Counted from the stretch's first letter, positions 1 through 6,122 are shown. The stretch is 8,312 bases of DNA from Bacteriovoracaceae bacterium (GCA_018060635.1 JAGOVR010000063.1:1-8312), one strand, 5' to 3'. Program-made: numbers and translations. Notes: generated by a model from the letters alone, not told the origin.

Positions 1-278
1 GTACTGGGGTCATCCCACTCATCTGCAATTTCTTCTGTGTTCATAGAGAAAAAAGGAAGTTCTTCTTCTTTATAAGGAAGGTCTGCTGTTGTCCTATGAA
101 GAGCATCTATATCAATTTTTACGGTAAAAGGCGTTCCTGGAAAACGGGCACGAATATAATCACCTGTATCTCTTATCATTTGATCTTCTAATTCTGCCAC
201 TCTTGGGTGTTTCAGTTGAAGTTGAGCATGAACTATGCTGGAAAATAAAAATAATACAAAAATCCATTTGTTTTTCAT
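1..278 (-). CDS. Secreted protein of unknown function, C-terminus beyond the left edge
   Basis: This frame is open from an ATG at 278 to the window edge (92 complete codons), so only the N-terminal part is visible. Residues 1-18 are a typical Sec signal peptide: Lys at positions 2 and 4, a Phe/Leu/Ile/Val core, then Val-His-Ala with likely cleavage before Gln19. The mature part begins with a charged helix-like stretch (VAELEDQMIRDTGDYIRARF), then a strand-like FTVKIDIDAL, then an acidic segment. The start overlaps the MotB-like stop codon as ATGA, with GAGGAA 5 bases upstream, so it is the last visible member of the stator operon. The helix-then-strand layout recalls ring-building domains of the FliF/YscJ/SpoIIIAG type, but this is weak and I do not recognise the family. 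The product is probably periplasmic or anchored in the inner membrane by an unseen C-terminus. Confidence 0.75.
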   Translation of the reverse strand, partial: MKNKWIFVLFLFSSIVHAQLQLKHPRVAELEDQMIRDTGDYIRARFPGTPFTVKIDIDALHRTTADLPYKEEELPFFSMNTEEIADEWDDPS

Positions 279-1027
279 AACCGTTCCTCAGTATCAGGTT
301 CTATAACCAGAACAACTTTTCTTGCAAGTGCCATCTGATTATCATATTTCAAACTTCCTGTTTGAACACTTTTAATATCTTTGGTGGTTTGCAAAAGTTC
401 TCCATATCCTCCTAAGCGCATACGACTTAAAGGAATTCCTGCTTTCTGTAAAACTCGCATAGCAGAAATAGCTCTTAAGCTTGAAAGTTCTAAGTTATCT
501 TTAAAGCGAAAGGCCCCTACTTTCACAGGACTGCTATCGGTATAAGCACGCACACTTAAGATATAGCTTCCTGCATAGGGTATATATCTCTGAGCAAAAA
601 GCTTTAATTCTTTTTCTGCTTTCAATATAATATCTGTTTTTCCTGATTTAAAAAAACTAACTTGTTTAAAATCAATAATGATTCTGTTCCCTACTTTAAA
701 AACATCAGCCCCCTTAGATTCATCTAATTTCAAACTAGACAGGACTTTCTCTGCGTCCATACTCTTGCTTTTTTCTAAAACTTCCTCAATCACAAAATCT
801 TCCACCTTATGTAAAGGAGCGTCCACTGGAGAAAGATTAGCTATGAGATCTGCATCTAATCCTTTCTGTTTTTCTCCCACGTTAACCCAAGAAAAAATAA
901 TAAAAAACACTAATAAAAGAGTCACCATATCACCATAACTAATCGCCCAACTTCCTTGGGTATCGACATCCGTAAACTCTTCTAACGGATTTCTCTGTAA
1001 TTTCATTTTTTTTCTATACTGCTTCAT
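275..1027 (-). CDS. motB: MotB/OmpA-family stator protein
   Basis: This protein has 250 residues, with a short basic cytoplasmic tail, one membrane segment (about 31-49) and a periplasmic OmpA-like peptidoglycan-binding domain (about 122-245). Asp33 in SWAISYGDMVTLLLVFF sits where MotB proteins carry the ion-binding aspartate (Asp32 in E. coli). Residues 51-70 correspond to the plug/linker. The OmpA domain shows AYTDSSPV (161-168), the LSSLRA helix (181-186), and GIPLSRMRLGGYGE (197-210). By family, it anchors a MotA-type channel to the cell wall and passes H+ or Na+; the ion cannot be told from this sequence. Its ATG overlaps the MotA stop by one base (TAATG) and the ribosome site is poor, so translation probably depends on the upstream gene. 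Other OmpA-domain energisers look similar, but the Asp and the MotA neighbour favour MotB. Confidence 0.9.
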   Translation of the reverse strand: MKQYRKKMKLQRNPLEEFTDVDTQGSWAISYGDMVTLLLVFFIIFSWVNVGEKQKGLDADLIANLSPVDAPLHKVEDFVIEEVLEKSKSMDAEKVLSSLKLDESKGADVFKVGNRIIIDFKQVSFFKSGKTDIILKAEKELKLFAQRYIPYAGSYILSVRAYTDSSPVKVGAFRFKDNLELSSLRAISAMRVLQKAGIPLSRMRLGGYGELLQTTKDIKSVQTGSLKYDNQMALARKVVLVIEPDTEERL

Positions 1028-1827
1028 TAAGCGGCCTGTTTTATGGGTTCAACCTGAGTATCTTCTCTAATGATATTGACTCGGTCTATGGGGTGAATAA
1101 AAGAGTTTAAAATCTCTTGTGCTTTCAAAAGGGATGTCTTATCACTCATGAGAAGCACAGCCTGCAAAGAAATTTGAGCCGCCTTCCTTTGTCTATTAGC
1201 ATTTACAATAAATTTTTCACCAATAGGACTAATCACTAAGTTAGAAAGTAAAATCCCATATAAAGTAGCAATTAAAGCTAGGGACATTAAATATCCAGCT
1301 TGGGTGGCCCCTGCTCCTTTTGAAACTTCTCCCATAATACGAACCAGCCCCAAAACAGTTCCTCCTAAACCAAAGGCAGGAGGATATTTAGAAAGGGAGC
1401 GGACAAACCCTCCCACTTTTACAAATCGTTCATAGTTTTCATCAATTCTCACACCTAAAATATCTTCGATTTCTTCTCTGGAAAAACCTAAGGAGATCAT
1501 CTCTTCTCCATCTCTTAAAATAGCTTCAGAAAAACTGTGTGTTCTGGCATTTTCTTTAATGCCTGTGCGATTTTTTATCTCCAAGAGACAAGAAGTGACA
1601 ATTTCTGAATCATGATAATCTCTCGCTCCAAAGATGAGATGTTTGATCGCATCTCTAAAATCACTAAAAAGACTAGCTGGAAAAATTACCACCGCAACGG
1701 AGAGCGTTCCACCCACCACCATGAGAAGAGCCACTAAATCATAATATTTTGCCCACTCCGCACCTAAATGTGTCATGGAGAAATAAAGAGAAAAAAGCGA
1801 AATTAAAACACCTAAAATGAATGTCAT
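1027..1827 (-). CDS. motA: MotA-family stator channel protein
   Basis: This protein has 266 residues and four predicted membrane segments (about 1-18, 30-50, 147-166 and 178-201). A large cytoplasmic loop lies between the second and third. The loop carries the family stretch AILRDGEEMISLGFSREEIE (102-121), with charged residues expected to contact a rotor. The TM3 motif YPPAFGLGGTVLGLV (148-162) and the TM4 motif LYGILLSNLVISP (189-201) hold the two prolines (Pro150 and Pro201) matching Pro173 and Pro222 of E. coli MotA. MotA forms the ring around a MotB dimer and converts ion flow into torque. GGGGAG lies 7 bases before the ATG, inside the end of the lipoprotein gene, and the junction is TAATG. 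Length and motifs fit MotA/PomA better than the smaller ExbB/TolQ proteins. A flagellar role is not shown, since no flagellar gene is in view. Confidence 0.92.
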   Translation of the reverse strand: MTFILGVLISLFSLYFSMTHLGAEWAKYYDLVALLMVVGGTLSVAVVIFPASLFSDFRDAIKHLIFGARDYHDSEIVTSCLLEIKNRTGIKENARTHSFSEAILRDGEEMISLGFSREEIEDILGVRIDENYERFVKVGGFVRSLSKYPPAFGLGGTVLGLVRIMGEVSKGAGATQAGYLMSLALIATLYGILLSNLVISPIGEKFIVNANRQRKAAQISLQAVLLMSDKTSLLKAQEILNSFIHPIDRVNIIREDTQVEPIKQAA

Positions 1828-2495
1828 TAGTTTTCTCCCCTACTTTCCTCTGCACGAGAACCTAGCATTTTTGTTATCTTGTCATACACTTTTTTTGTCT
1901 CGAAATTATTAGGCCAAATATCTAAAGACCTACGATAACTTTTTGCCGCTTTTAATAAATCTTTTTTCAGATAATAAACATTGCCTAGCAGATCATGGGC
2001 CACATAAATTTGTGGAAACTTATTAGTCATTTGGATCAAAAGAATTTCTGCCTCTGTATAATTTCTTCCTGCTAGCAAATGTTGAGCACGAGCAATGCTA
2101 CTGGCAATTTCATTGGAATCTTGTGAGGTAATAATATTAATTTGAGGTGTTTGATCTTTATTTCCTTCTATTTCTACTGGTACCTCAGGTTTTTTCTTTT
2201 CATTTAAAACAGCAAACAACCTGCCTTTAGTTTTTAAGGTTGTTTTTGGAAGAAGAACGGTTTGAGTTTCATGTTCTGCTTTTTCAATAAGAAGAGTCAC
2301 CTCTGTATCAAAAATTTCTGGAATGAGTTTATCATTTAAGCTTAAAGGTGTTTGCCCAATTTTCGCTGGAGCCTGCCCTGCTCTTACCACGTAAACATCG
2401 GCACCTTCGGGACTACTTTCAACTTTAAGTAAACTCCCAGAAGAACAACTCATCAAAATAAATAAAGAAAGACTTAAACCCAAATGCAAAAACAT
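1827..2495 (-). CDS. Lipoprotein with PEGA and TPR regions
   Basis: The product has 222 residues. Residues 1-17 form a lipoprotein signal ending in Leu-Met-Ser-Cys, with Cys17 as the lipidated residue. Met at -2 is a little unusual. Ser follows the Cys, so there is no Asp inner-membrane retention signal and outer-membrane sorting is likely. Residues about 22-85 look like a PEGA domain (LLKVESSPEGADVYV, then IGQTPLSL), a small beta fold common in surface proteins. A Lys/Pro/Glu linker follows. Residues about 130-205 form two TPR-like helical pairs (NYTEAEILLIQMTNKFP and DLLKAAKSYRRSLDIWP). AAGG lies 8 bases before the ATG. It is the first gene of the stator operon and shares a TAATG junction with motA. 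This suggests an outer-membrane or periplasmic scaffold for the stator, but its exact function is unknown to me. Confidence 0.85.
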   Translation of the reverse strand: MFLHLGLSLSLFILMSCSSGSLLKVESSPEGADVYVVRAGQAPAKIGQTPLSLNDKLIPEIFDTEVTLLIEKAEHETQTVLLPKTTLKTKGRLFAVLNEKKKPEVPVEIEGNKDQTPQINIITSQDSNEIASSIARAQHLLAGRNYTEAEILLIQMTNKFPQIYVAHDLLGNVYYLKKDLLKAAKSYRRSLDIWPNNFETKKVYDKITKMLGSRAEESRGEN

Positions 2496-2530
2496 ATCTT
2501 AGCCTTTTTCCAACAAATTCTAGATGATTC

Positions 2531-2559
2531 ATTATCGGAAAAAATAACAAAAAAATAAA
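2531..2559 (-). promoter_or_regulatory. Possible promoter of the lipoprotein-motA-motB operon
   Basis: On the minus strand GATAAT (2536-2531) matches five of six bases of a sigma70 -10 box and lies about 35 bases before the lipoprotein ATG. No good -35 box is present: the hexamer 17 bases upstream is TTTATT inside a T-rich run. The call rests on the -10 box and on the need for a promoter in this 92-base gap. Confidence 0.25.
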
Positions 2560-2589
2560 AAATTAAAAAAGGGAATACCTGATCTTTTT
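2549..2589 (-). terminator. Possible weak terminator after the zinc-ribbon gene
   Basis: Just past the 111-codon gene's stop, the minus strand reads AAAAAG, a 4-base bulge, GG-TATT-CC, then CTTTTT. This can fold into a short AT-rich stem, and a long T-rich tract (about 2570-2549) follows. The T tract suits intrinsic termination, but the stem has few GC pairs, so efficiency is doubtful. Confidence 0.3.
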
Positions 2590-2923
2590 ATTTGGGAAAT
2601 TTTTTCGTGGCCCCATAAAATCTACGAAAAGCACCACGCCTTGCATCTTCACTTTGGTTGCTTTCACGAAAATTATCAGCAATAGAATTTTGATCAGCAC
2701 ATATCAGACACAACCATTTTACTCGGACAATGGCGTTACGATGGTTATAATACTCCACATCTTGCGTGGTACGGTTACAAAGTTCGCAAATATTTCGATG
2801 CACTTGATGAGAGTGCATTTCTTTTTTTACTTGTGGTGCGGGAGGCGCAACTTTTTTTTTGGGTGCTACTTTTTCTGTAGGCTTCACACCCGCTTTAAGT
2901 AAAGCATCTTTTAAAATTCCCAT
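2588..2923 (-). CDS. Small protein with a four-cysteine zinc-ribbon pattern
   Basis: The product has 111 residues and no signal peptide or membrane segment. Residues 1-35 are a short helix (MGILKDALLKAGVKP) and a Lys/Ala/Pro/Val-rich, probably disordered linker. Residues 40-85 contain two Cys-x-x-Cys pairs (Cys46/Cys49 and Cys72/Cys75) 22 residues apart, with histidines at 37, 39, 42 and 61; this suits one zinc site. The WLCLIC pattern resembles small zinc-ribbon or HNH-like proteins, but I see no clear HNH catalytic histidine arrangement. The C-terminus is basic (ARRGAFRRFYGATKKFPK), consistent with nucleic acid or ribosome contact. The N-terminus faintly recalls DUF2058 proteins. It lies 21 bases after the 67-codon gene and probably shares its transcript; the ribosome site (GAGTGAG) is modest. 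Function is unknown. Confidence 0.8.
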   Translation of the reverse strand: MGILKDALLKAGVKPTEKVAPKKKVAPPAPQVKKEMHSHQVHRNICELCNRTTQDVEYYNHRNAIVRVKWLCLICADQNSIADNFRESNQSEDARRGAFRRFYGATKKFPK

Positions 2924-2944
2924 AGAACACTCACTCTATTTTTT

Positions 2945-3148
2945 TTAAGCGGAAGGAGTTTCTTCTGCTGATGGTGCTTCCACTACAGGCTTGGCTTTAG
3001 CTTTCGGAAGTTTTACTAAACCTTCTGTAACTAAAATAGTTACTTTCTCTTGTCCATTGATCCACTTACCAGAAGAGTTTTTAACGGCATAACGCCCAGA
3101 ACTTTTTTTCATCACAGTGTATTTATCTGCTTTTTTTACAATATCCAT
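2945..3148 (-). CDS. Small basic conserved-looking protein of unknown function
   Basis: The product has 67 residues. Residues 1-47 look like a compact beta-rich fold with a near-repeat (YTVMKKSSG at 10-18, YAVKNSSGKW at 20-29), then WINGQEKVTILVTEGLVKL. Residues 48-67 are a Lys/Ala/Pro/Glu tail, probably disordered. There is no signal peptide. Expression looks strong: AAGGAG lies 7 bases before the ATG and a near-consensus promoter lies about 40 bases upstream. That, the Lys-rich sequence and the absence of broken codons argue for a real gene despite its length. It leads a two-gene unit with the zinc-ribbon gene downstream; both products pair a small domain with a Lys/Ala/Pro-rich tail or linker. 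I recall similar small proteins from Bdellovibrio relatives but cannot name the family or a function. Confidence 0.8.
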   Translation of the reverse strand: MDIVKKADKYTVMKKSSGRYAVKNSSGKWINGQEKVTILVTEGLVKLPKAKAKPVVEAPSAEETPSA

Positions 3149-3186
3149 AAGAAAACTCCTTATACCATCTTTAAAAGTGAAGGCCC

Positions 3187-3215
3187 ATTCTATGCGTAAC
3201 GCTCTCTTTTTTCAA
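3187..3215 (-). promoter_or_regulatory. Sigma70-type promoter of the 67-codon gene
   Basis: The minus strand shows TTGAAA (3215-3210), a 17-base spacer and TAGAAT (3192-3187), each five of six bases from consensus with ideal spacing. Transcription would start near 3180, giving a leader of about 30 bases that includes AAGGAG. The -35 box overlaps the methyltransferase TGA (3214-3212). The spacer contains the small palindrome GCGTAACGC (3194-3202), which might bind a regulator. Confidence 0.65.
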
Positions 3216-4000
3216 GTCCCCCCATTTTTCTTAAAACGTGCAATAAATAAGGGACCAAGCCCTCCTCGGTCAGGAAGGATTTGCCACCCAAAAGTAGTTT
3301 TTTCTACGATCGCATCTTTTATAGGAAATTCTGCGGGAAAATCTATAGTGACTTGCGTTCCTTTTTTTTGTAAAAAACGCTCCACCACTCCATCATTTTC
3401 CAAGGGAGACAAACTACAGGTAGAATAAACCATGAAGCCCTGAGGTTTTAAGGCCAAAAGTCCTGAGCATAAAAGGGAGTATTGTTTTTGTGCCAAGTAT
3501 TTACTGTTTTTGAGAGACCAAAAAGACATATGTTCTTCTGATTGTAAACGATGTCGCTCACTTGAACACGGAGCATCCACTAAGATACGATCAAATTTTT
3601 CTGGGTATATCATTCCAAGGCCTACAGCATCTTTTCCAAGAACTTTTATATTTTGCCTCATCTGTTCTGGAATATAATCTTCTAAGATTCTTTTTAGTTT
3701 ATAACGACGATCAGAAGATAGTTCGTTGCACCAAAGCTCACCCGTTCCTTGCAAGGCTTTGGCCAAACATAAACTTTTCCCTCCAGGAGCCGCGCACATA
3801 TCTAAAACTTTTTGATGAGGCTTTACTTGCAAAAATTCTGCCGCCCATACTGACGCTAAATCCATCACATACGGTTGAGCGATTTCTTTAAAAAAGAATT
3901 GCTCTGACTTTTGGGCCTTTTCTTGCATAGCTTGCCTAAGAGTAGGCCATCTTGCTCCAAATATTTTTTCGTAATACCCTTGAAATTCTTCTGATTGCAT
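3212..4000 (-). CDS. RNA m5C methyltransferase, NSUN4-like (NOL1/NOP2/Sun family)
   Basis: This is a SAM-dependent RNA cytosine-5 methyltransferase, probably acting on rRNA, though the target cannot be read from sequence. From the ATG at 4000 it has 262 residues. An in-frame GTG at 4015 would add five; I prefer the ATG, though neither start has a good ribosome site. The SAM site is VLDMCAAPGGKS (about 65-76). Both cysteines of the family mechanism are present: Cys145 in VDAPCSSERH and Cys195 in VYSTCSLSPLEN. It lacks the NusB-like N-terminal domain of RsmB and the C-terminal extension of RsmF. The N-terminal FGARWPTLR, the stretch KRILEDYIPEQMR and ERHRLQSEE after the Pro-Cys motif match what I recall of mitochondrial NSUN4. 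It is transcribed apart from the divergent htpX. Confidence 0.88.
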   Translation of the reverse strand: MQSEEFQGYYEKIFGARWPTLRQAMQEKAQKSEQFFFKEIAQPYVMDLASVWAAEFLQVKPHQKVLDMCAAPGGKSLCLAKALQGTGELWCNELSSDRRYKLKRILEDYIPEQMRQNIKVLGKDAVGLGMIYPEKFDRILVDAPCSSERHRLQSEEHMSFWSLKNSKYLAQKQYSLLCSGLLALKPQGFMVYSTCSLSPLENDGVVERFLQKKGTQVTIDFPAEFPIKDAIVEKTTFGWQILPDRGGLGPLFIARFKKNGGT

Positions 4001-4035
4001 ACATATTCTTATCACAGGACTTAAAACTTAGAAAC

Positions 4036-4064
4036 TTAACAAGGAACATTTTTTAAGATATTAT
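4036..4064 (+). promoter_or_regulatory. Sigma70-type promoter of htpX
   Basis: TTAACA (4036-4041), a 17-base spacer and TATTAT (4059-4064) lie upstream of htpX, each four to five of six bases from consensus. Transcription would begin near 4071, leaving a leader of about 18 bases. The ribosome site AAGGAG (4076-4081) sits 7 bases before the ATG at 4089. I see no heat-shock (sigma32-type) pattern here. Confidence 0.55.
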
Positions 4065-4088
4065 CTTCGAATTAAAAGGAGTTTTTAT

Positions 4089-4976
4089 ATGAATTTTTTT
4101 AAACGCATACTTTTATTTGGATTAGTTAATATTCTGATCATTGTTACTATTAGTGCTGTGATGAATATCTTTGGCATAAGTCCTTACCTTACCCAGTATG
4201 GTTTGAATTATTCTTCTTTGGCCATCTTCTGTTTACTTTGGGGTTTTGGCGGAGCTTTTATTTCTTTATCTCTTTCACGTATCATGGCCAAATGGATGAT
4301 GGGTGTTAAGCTTATTAATCCCACTCAAACTGATGCCGCTGGACAAGCACTCTATCAAACAGTGGCTCGCCTTTCTCAAATGGCAAAACTTCCTAAAACT
4401 CCCGAAGTGGGAATTTATGAAAATCCGGAAGTGAATGCGTTTGCTACAGGGCCTTCTAAAAATAGAGCTTTGGTGGCAGTCTCACGTGGTCTTTTAAACT
4501 CCATGAATGAAAAAGAAGTCGAAGGAGTTTTGGCCCATGAAATAGCTCATATTGCTAACGGTGATATGGTAACGATGACTCTCATTCAAGGAATTGTGAA
4601 TGCCTTTGTGATGTTTCTTTCTCGTGTAGTGGCTTTTTTCCTAGGACAATTTGTAGAAGAAAGAAATCGCCGTATTGTGCATTTTATTTCTGTTTTTGTT
4701 TTAGAAATTCTCTTCAGCTTCTTAGGAATGATGGTGGTTGCTTCTTTTTCTCGCAAAAGAGAATTCCGTGCTGATGCAGGAGGAGCCCATATTGGAGGAA
4801 AAGATAATATGATTGCGGCTTTAAAAAAATTACAATCTAATATGAGTCGCATCGAACATGCTCATCCATCACTCGACACCTTAAAAATTTCTAGTAACAA
4901 AGGAACGGGACTACGTGCTCTATTATCCACACATCCAAGTTTAGAAGAAAGAATTACCCGCTTGGAAAGAACTTAA
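4089..4976 (+). CDS. htpX: HtpX, membrane-bound zinc metalloprotease (M48B)
   Basis: HtpX is an inner-membrane endopeptidase that cuts misfolded or damaged membrane proteins, working beside FtsH in membrane quality control. The 295-residue length is the usual family size. Two N-terminal membrane segments (about 7-29 and 43-65) precede the protease domain. The zinc site HEIAH gives His150, Glu151 (catalytic) and His154, and SRKREFRADA supplies the third ligand, Glu225. Two more hydrophobic segments (about 163-186 and 197-220) lie between them, as in the family. ENPEVNAFATGPSKN (111-125) and THPSLEERITRLE (281-293) are further signatures. All key residues are present, so the enzyme should be active. 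It starts 74 bases from the divergent methyltransferase GTG. A HepT remnant lies 7 bases downstream and probably shares the transcript. Confidence 0.97.
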   Translation: MNFFKRILLFGLVNILIIVTISAVMNIFGISPYLTQYGLNYSSLAIFCLLWGFGGAFISLSLSRIMAKWMMGVKLINPTQTDAAGQALYQTVARLSQMAKLPKTPEVGIYENPEVNAFATGPSKNRALVAVSRGLLNSMNEKEVEGVLAHEIAHIANGDMVTMTLIQGIVNAFVMFLSRVVAFFLGQFVEERNRRIVHFISVFVLEILFSFLGMMVVASFSRKREFRADAGGAHIGGKDNMIAALKKLQSNMSRIEHAHPSLDTLKISSNKGTGLRALLSTHPSLEERITRLERT

Positions 4977-4983
4977 GAAATCT

Positions 4984-5154
4984 ATGGATGTAAGGTGGAA
5001 ACAACGCCTTGATAATTTCTCTCGTGCTTTAGAACAATTAGAAAAAGCTGTGGCATTAACTCAAGAAAGAATGCTGACTGATTTAGAAAAACAGGGAATT
5101 ATACAAGCGTTCGAGTTTACCCATGAGCTAGCTTGGAACATATTGATCGAGTAG
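4984..5154 (+). pseudogene. Truncated HepT-like (HI0074 family, HEPN) toxin-side remnant
   Basis: This 56-codon frame runs from an ATG 7 bases after htpX to TAG at 5152-5154. It reads like the start of HI0074-family 'nucleotidyltransferase substrate-binding' proteins: RWKQRLDNFSRALEQLEKAV (4-23), then GIIQAFEFTHELAWNIL (38-54), the conserved Phe-Glu-x-x-x-Glu-Leu-Ala-Trp helix. Intact relatives have about 130-140 residues. The later half, with the Arg-x4-6-His HEPN ribonuclease motif, is missing: after the TAG only 11 codons follow before the next in-frame stop, with no clear match. Intact HepT genes sit beside a MntA-type nucleotidyltransferase antitoxin, and none is present here; htpX takes that place. 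I therefore call it a decayed toxin-antitoxin remnant. It could still yield a short peptide, since the visible part has no frameshift. Confidence 0.7.
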
Positions 5155-5195
5155 GACTTATTTTTTATCCTTCCCGATCAGTATAATTAGTTTTT
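5140..5195 (+). terminator. Long imperfect hairpin closing the htpX unit, likely terminator
   Basis: Arms 5140-5156 and 5168-5184 pair at 15 of 17 positions (one a G-U pair) around an 11-base T-rich loop. The core pairs are TGATCG with CGATCA, and AGGA with TCCT. The tail AATTAGTTTTT follows on the plus strand. The left arm contains the stop codon of the HepT remnant. The T run begins 6 bases after the stem, later than ideal, so termination is likely but not certain. The convergent sua5 gene ends inside this tail. Confidence 0.5.
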
Positions 5196-6122
5196 ATAAC
5201 AAGCGGCTTTTTCTAATCGCTCTAAAATTGCTTCCCACAAAGGATCTCTTATTTGTTCTTTTGTCTCACAAAAAAAGATATAATTGCCTTCTTCGCCATA
5301 AAAAGATCTTAATTTTGTATAAAGTTCTCTAGCGGCTAAGATGGCCGACGATGAAAGTTTTAATTCATAACCTTGAGTAAATGGTCTTCTTAGCTTTTCA
5401 CGCACCAAGGAAATATAAGAATCTAGATCATGTCCCACAGGCACATAACATAAGGGAATTCTTGGTTGATAATGAAATTCTAATTGCCCTGCTGTTTCTA
5501 TTTTATTATTTTTATTTTCTCTAACCACTATTCCCATTTTTTCTTCTATCTCTTGTTTTGTAATCATCCCTTTTCGTAAAAGGTATAGCTGGCCATTTTC
5601 AACTTTAACAATAGTGGACTCAATGCCAATAGCACAATTTCCTCCATCTAAAATAAAAACATCCTGTTCTGAAAATTCTTTACCCACGTGTTCTGCACAG
5701 GTGGGAGAAGTTTTTCCAAACATATTGGCGCTGGGAGCGACCACAGGTTTTCCTAATTTCTTTAAAAATTCTTGGGCCATAGCATGAGCAGGCATTCGAA
5801 TTCCCACGGTGGGAAGACCTGCTGTGATCAAATCATTTATTTTATTATTTTTTTTAAGAACTAAAGTTAAAGGACCTGGCCAAAAAAGATTGGCAAGCTT
5901 TTGCTCTAACTCTCCCCAATTTTCTACCAAAGATTTAGCTTCATCCAAACTACTTATATGCACGATTAAAGGATCAAAAAAAGGACGCTTCTTTACTTCA
6001 AAAATTTTTTTAATCAGTATTTCGTGATCATAAGGAGCTGACAGACCATAAACTGTTTCAGTAGGCAGGGCCACCAATTTTCCTAATTTGAAAGCGTCTA
6101 AGGCTTTAAGCATTTGATCCAT
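5187..6122 (-). CDS. sua5: Sua5/YrdC-type threonylcarbamoyl-AMP synthase
   Basis: The enzyme makes threonylcarbamoyl-AMP from threonine, bicarbonate and ATP, the first step of the t6A37 modification of ANN-decoding tRNAs in the cytoplasm. The 311 residues comprise the YrdC domain (about 1-200) and a C-terminal Sua5 domain (about 221-311), so this is the two-domain Sua5 rather than the short TsaC of about 190 residues. Motifs in order are LPTETVYGL (19-27), KKRPFFDPLIVHI (44-56), PGPLTLVL (82-89), VGIRMPAH (106-113), APSAN (129-133) and GIESTIV (166-172). The linker AGQLEFHYQP (211-220) matches the Sua5 interdomain signature with some drift: Ala replaces the usual Pro before Gly. The C-terminal domain is somewhat short. 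The ATG overlaps the nitroreductase stop (TAATG) and lacks a good ribosome site, suggesting coupled translation. Confidence 0.93.
   Translation of the reverse strand: MDQMLKALDAFKLGKLVALPTETVYGLSAPYDHEILIKKIFEVKKRPFFDPLIVHISSLDEAKSLVENWGELEQKLANLFWPGPLTLVLKKNNKINDLITAGLPTVGIRMPAHAMAQEFLKKLGKPVVAPSANMFGKTSPTCAEHVGKEFSEQDVFILDGGNCAIGIESTIVKVENGQLYLLRKGMITKQEIEEKMGIVVRENKNNKIETAGQLEFHYQPRIPLCYVPVGHDLDSYISLVREKLRRPFTQGYELKLSSSAILAARELYTKLRSFYGEEGNYIFFCETKEQIRDPLWEAILERLEKAACYKN

Noticed and set aside
678..938. Plus-strand open frame of 86 codons inside motB
   Set aside because: It lies wholly antisense to a well-supported MotB frame, and its Ser/Thr/Lys-rich translation matches nothing I know.
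275..1827. ZorAB-type anti-phage stator pair
   Set aside because: ZorA has a long cytoplasmic tail and is followed by ZorC/D or ZorE effectors. Here MotA has normal length and the next gene encodes a signal-peptide protein.
2654..2902. Plus-strand open frame of 82 codons opposite the zinc-ribbon gene
   Set aside because: The minus-strand frame has the paired CxxC motifs and a plausible start. This one is Phe-rich, without motifs, and antisense.
3194..3202. GCGTAACGC as a transcription terminator for the methyltransferase
   Set aside because: Four pairs around a single base cannot fold as a hairpin and no T run follows. It is at most a small DNA palindrome.
3117..3428. Plus-strand open frame of 103 codons across the promoter region
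   Set aside because: It is antisense to both the methyltransferase end and the 67-codon gene, whose motifs and signals are better.
3562..3891. Plus-strand open frame of 109 codons inside the methyltransferase gene
   Set aside because: It is antisense to the catalytic core with its conserved Pro-Cys and SAM motifs, so it is a shadow.
4586..4852. Minus-strand open frame of 88 codons inside htpX
   Set aside because: It is antisense to the conserved protease domain and has an implausible Arg/Lys/Thr-rich composition.
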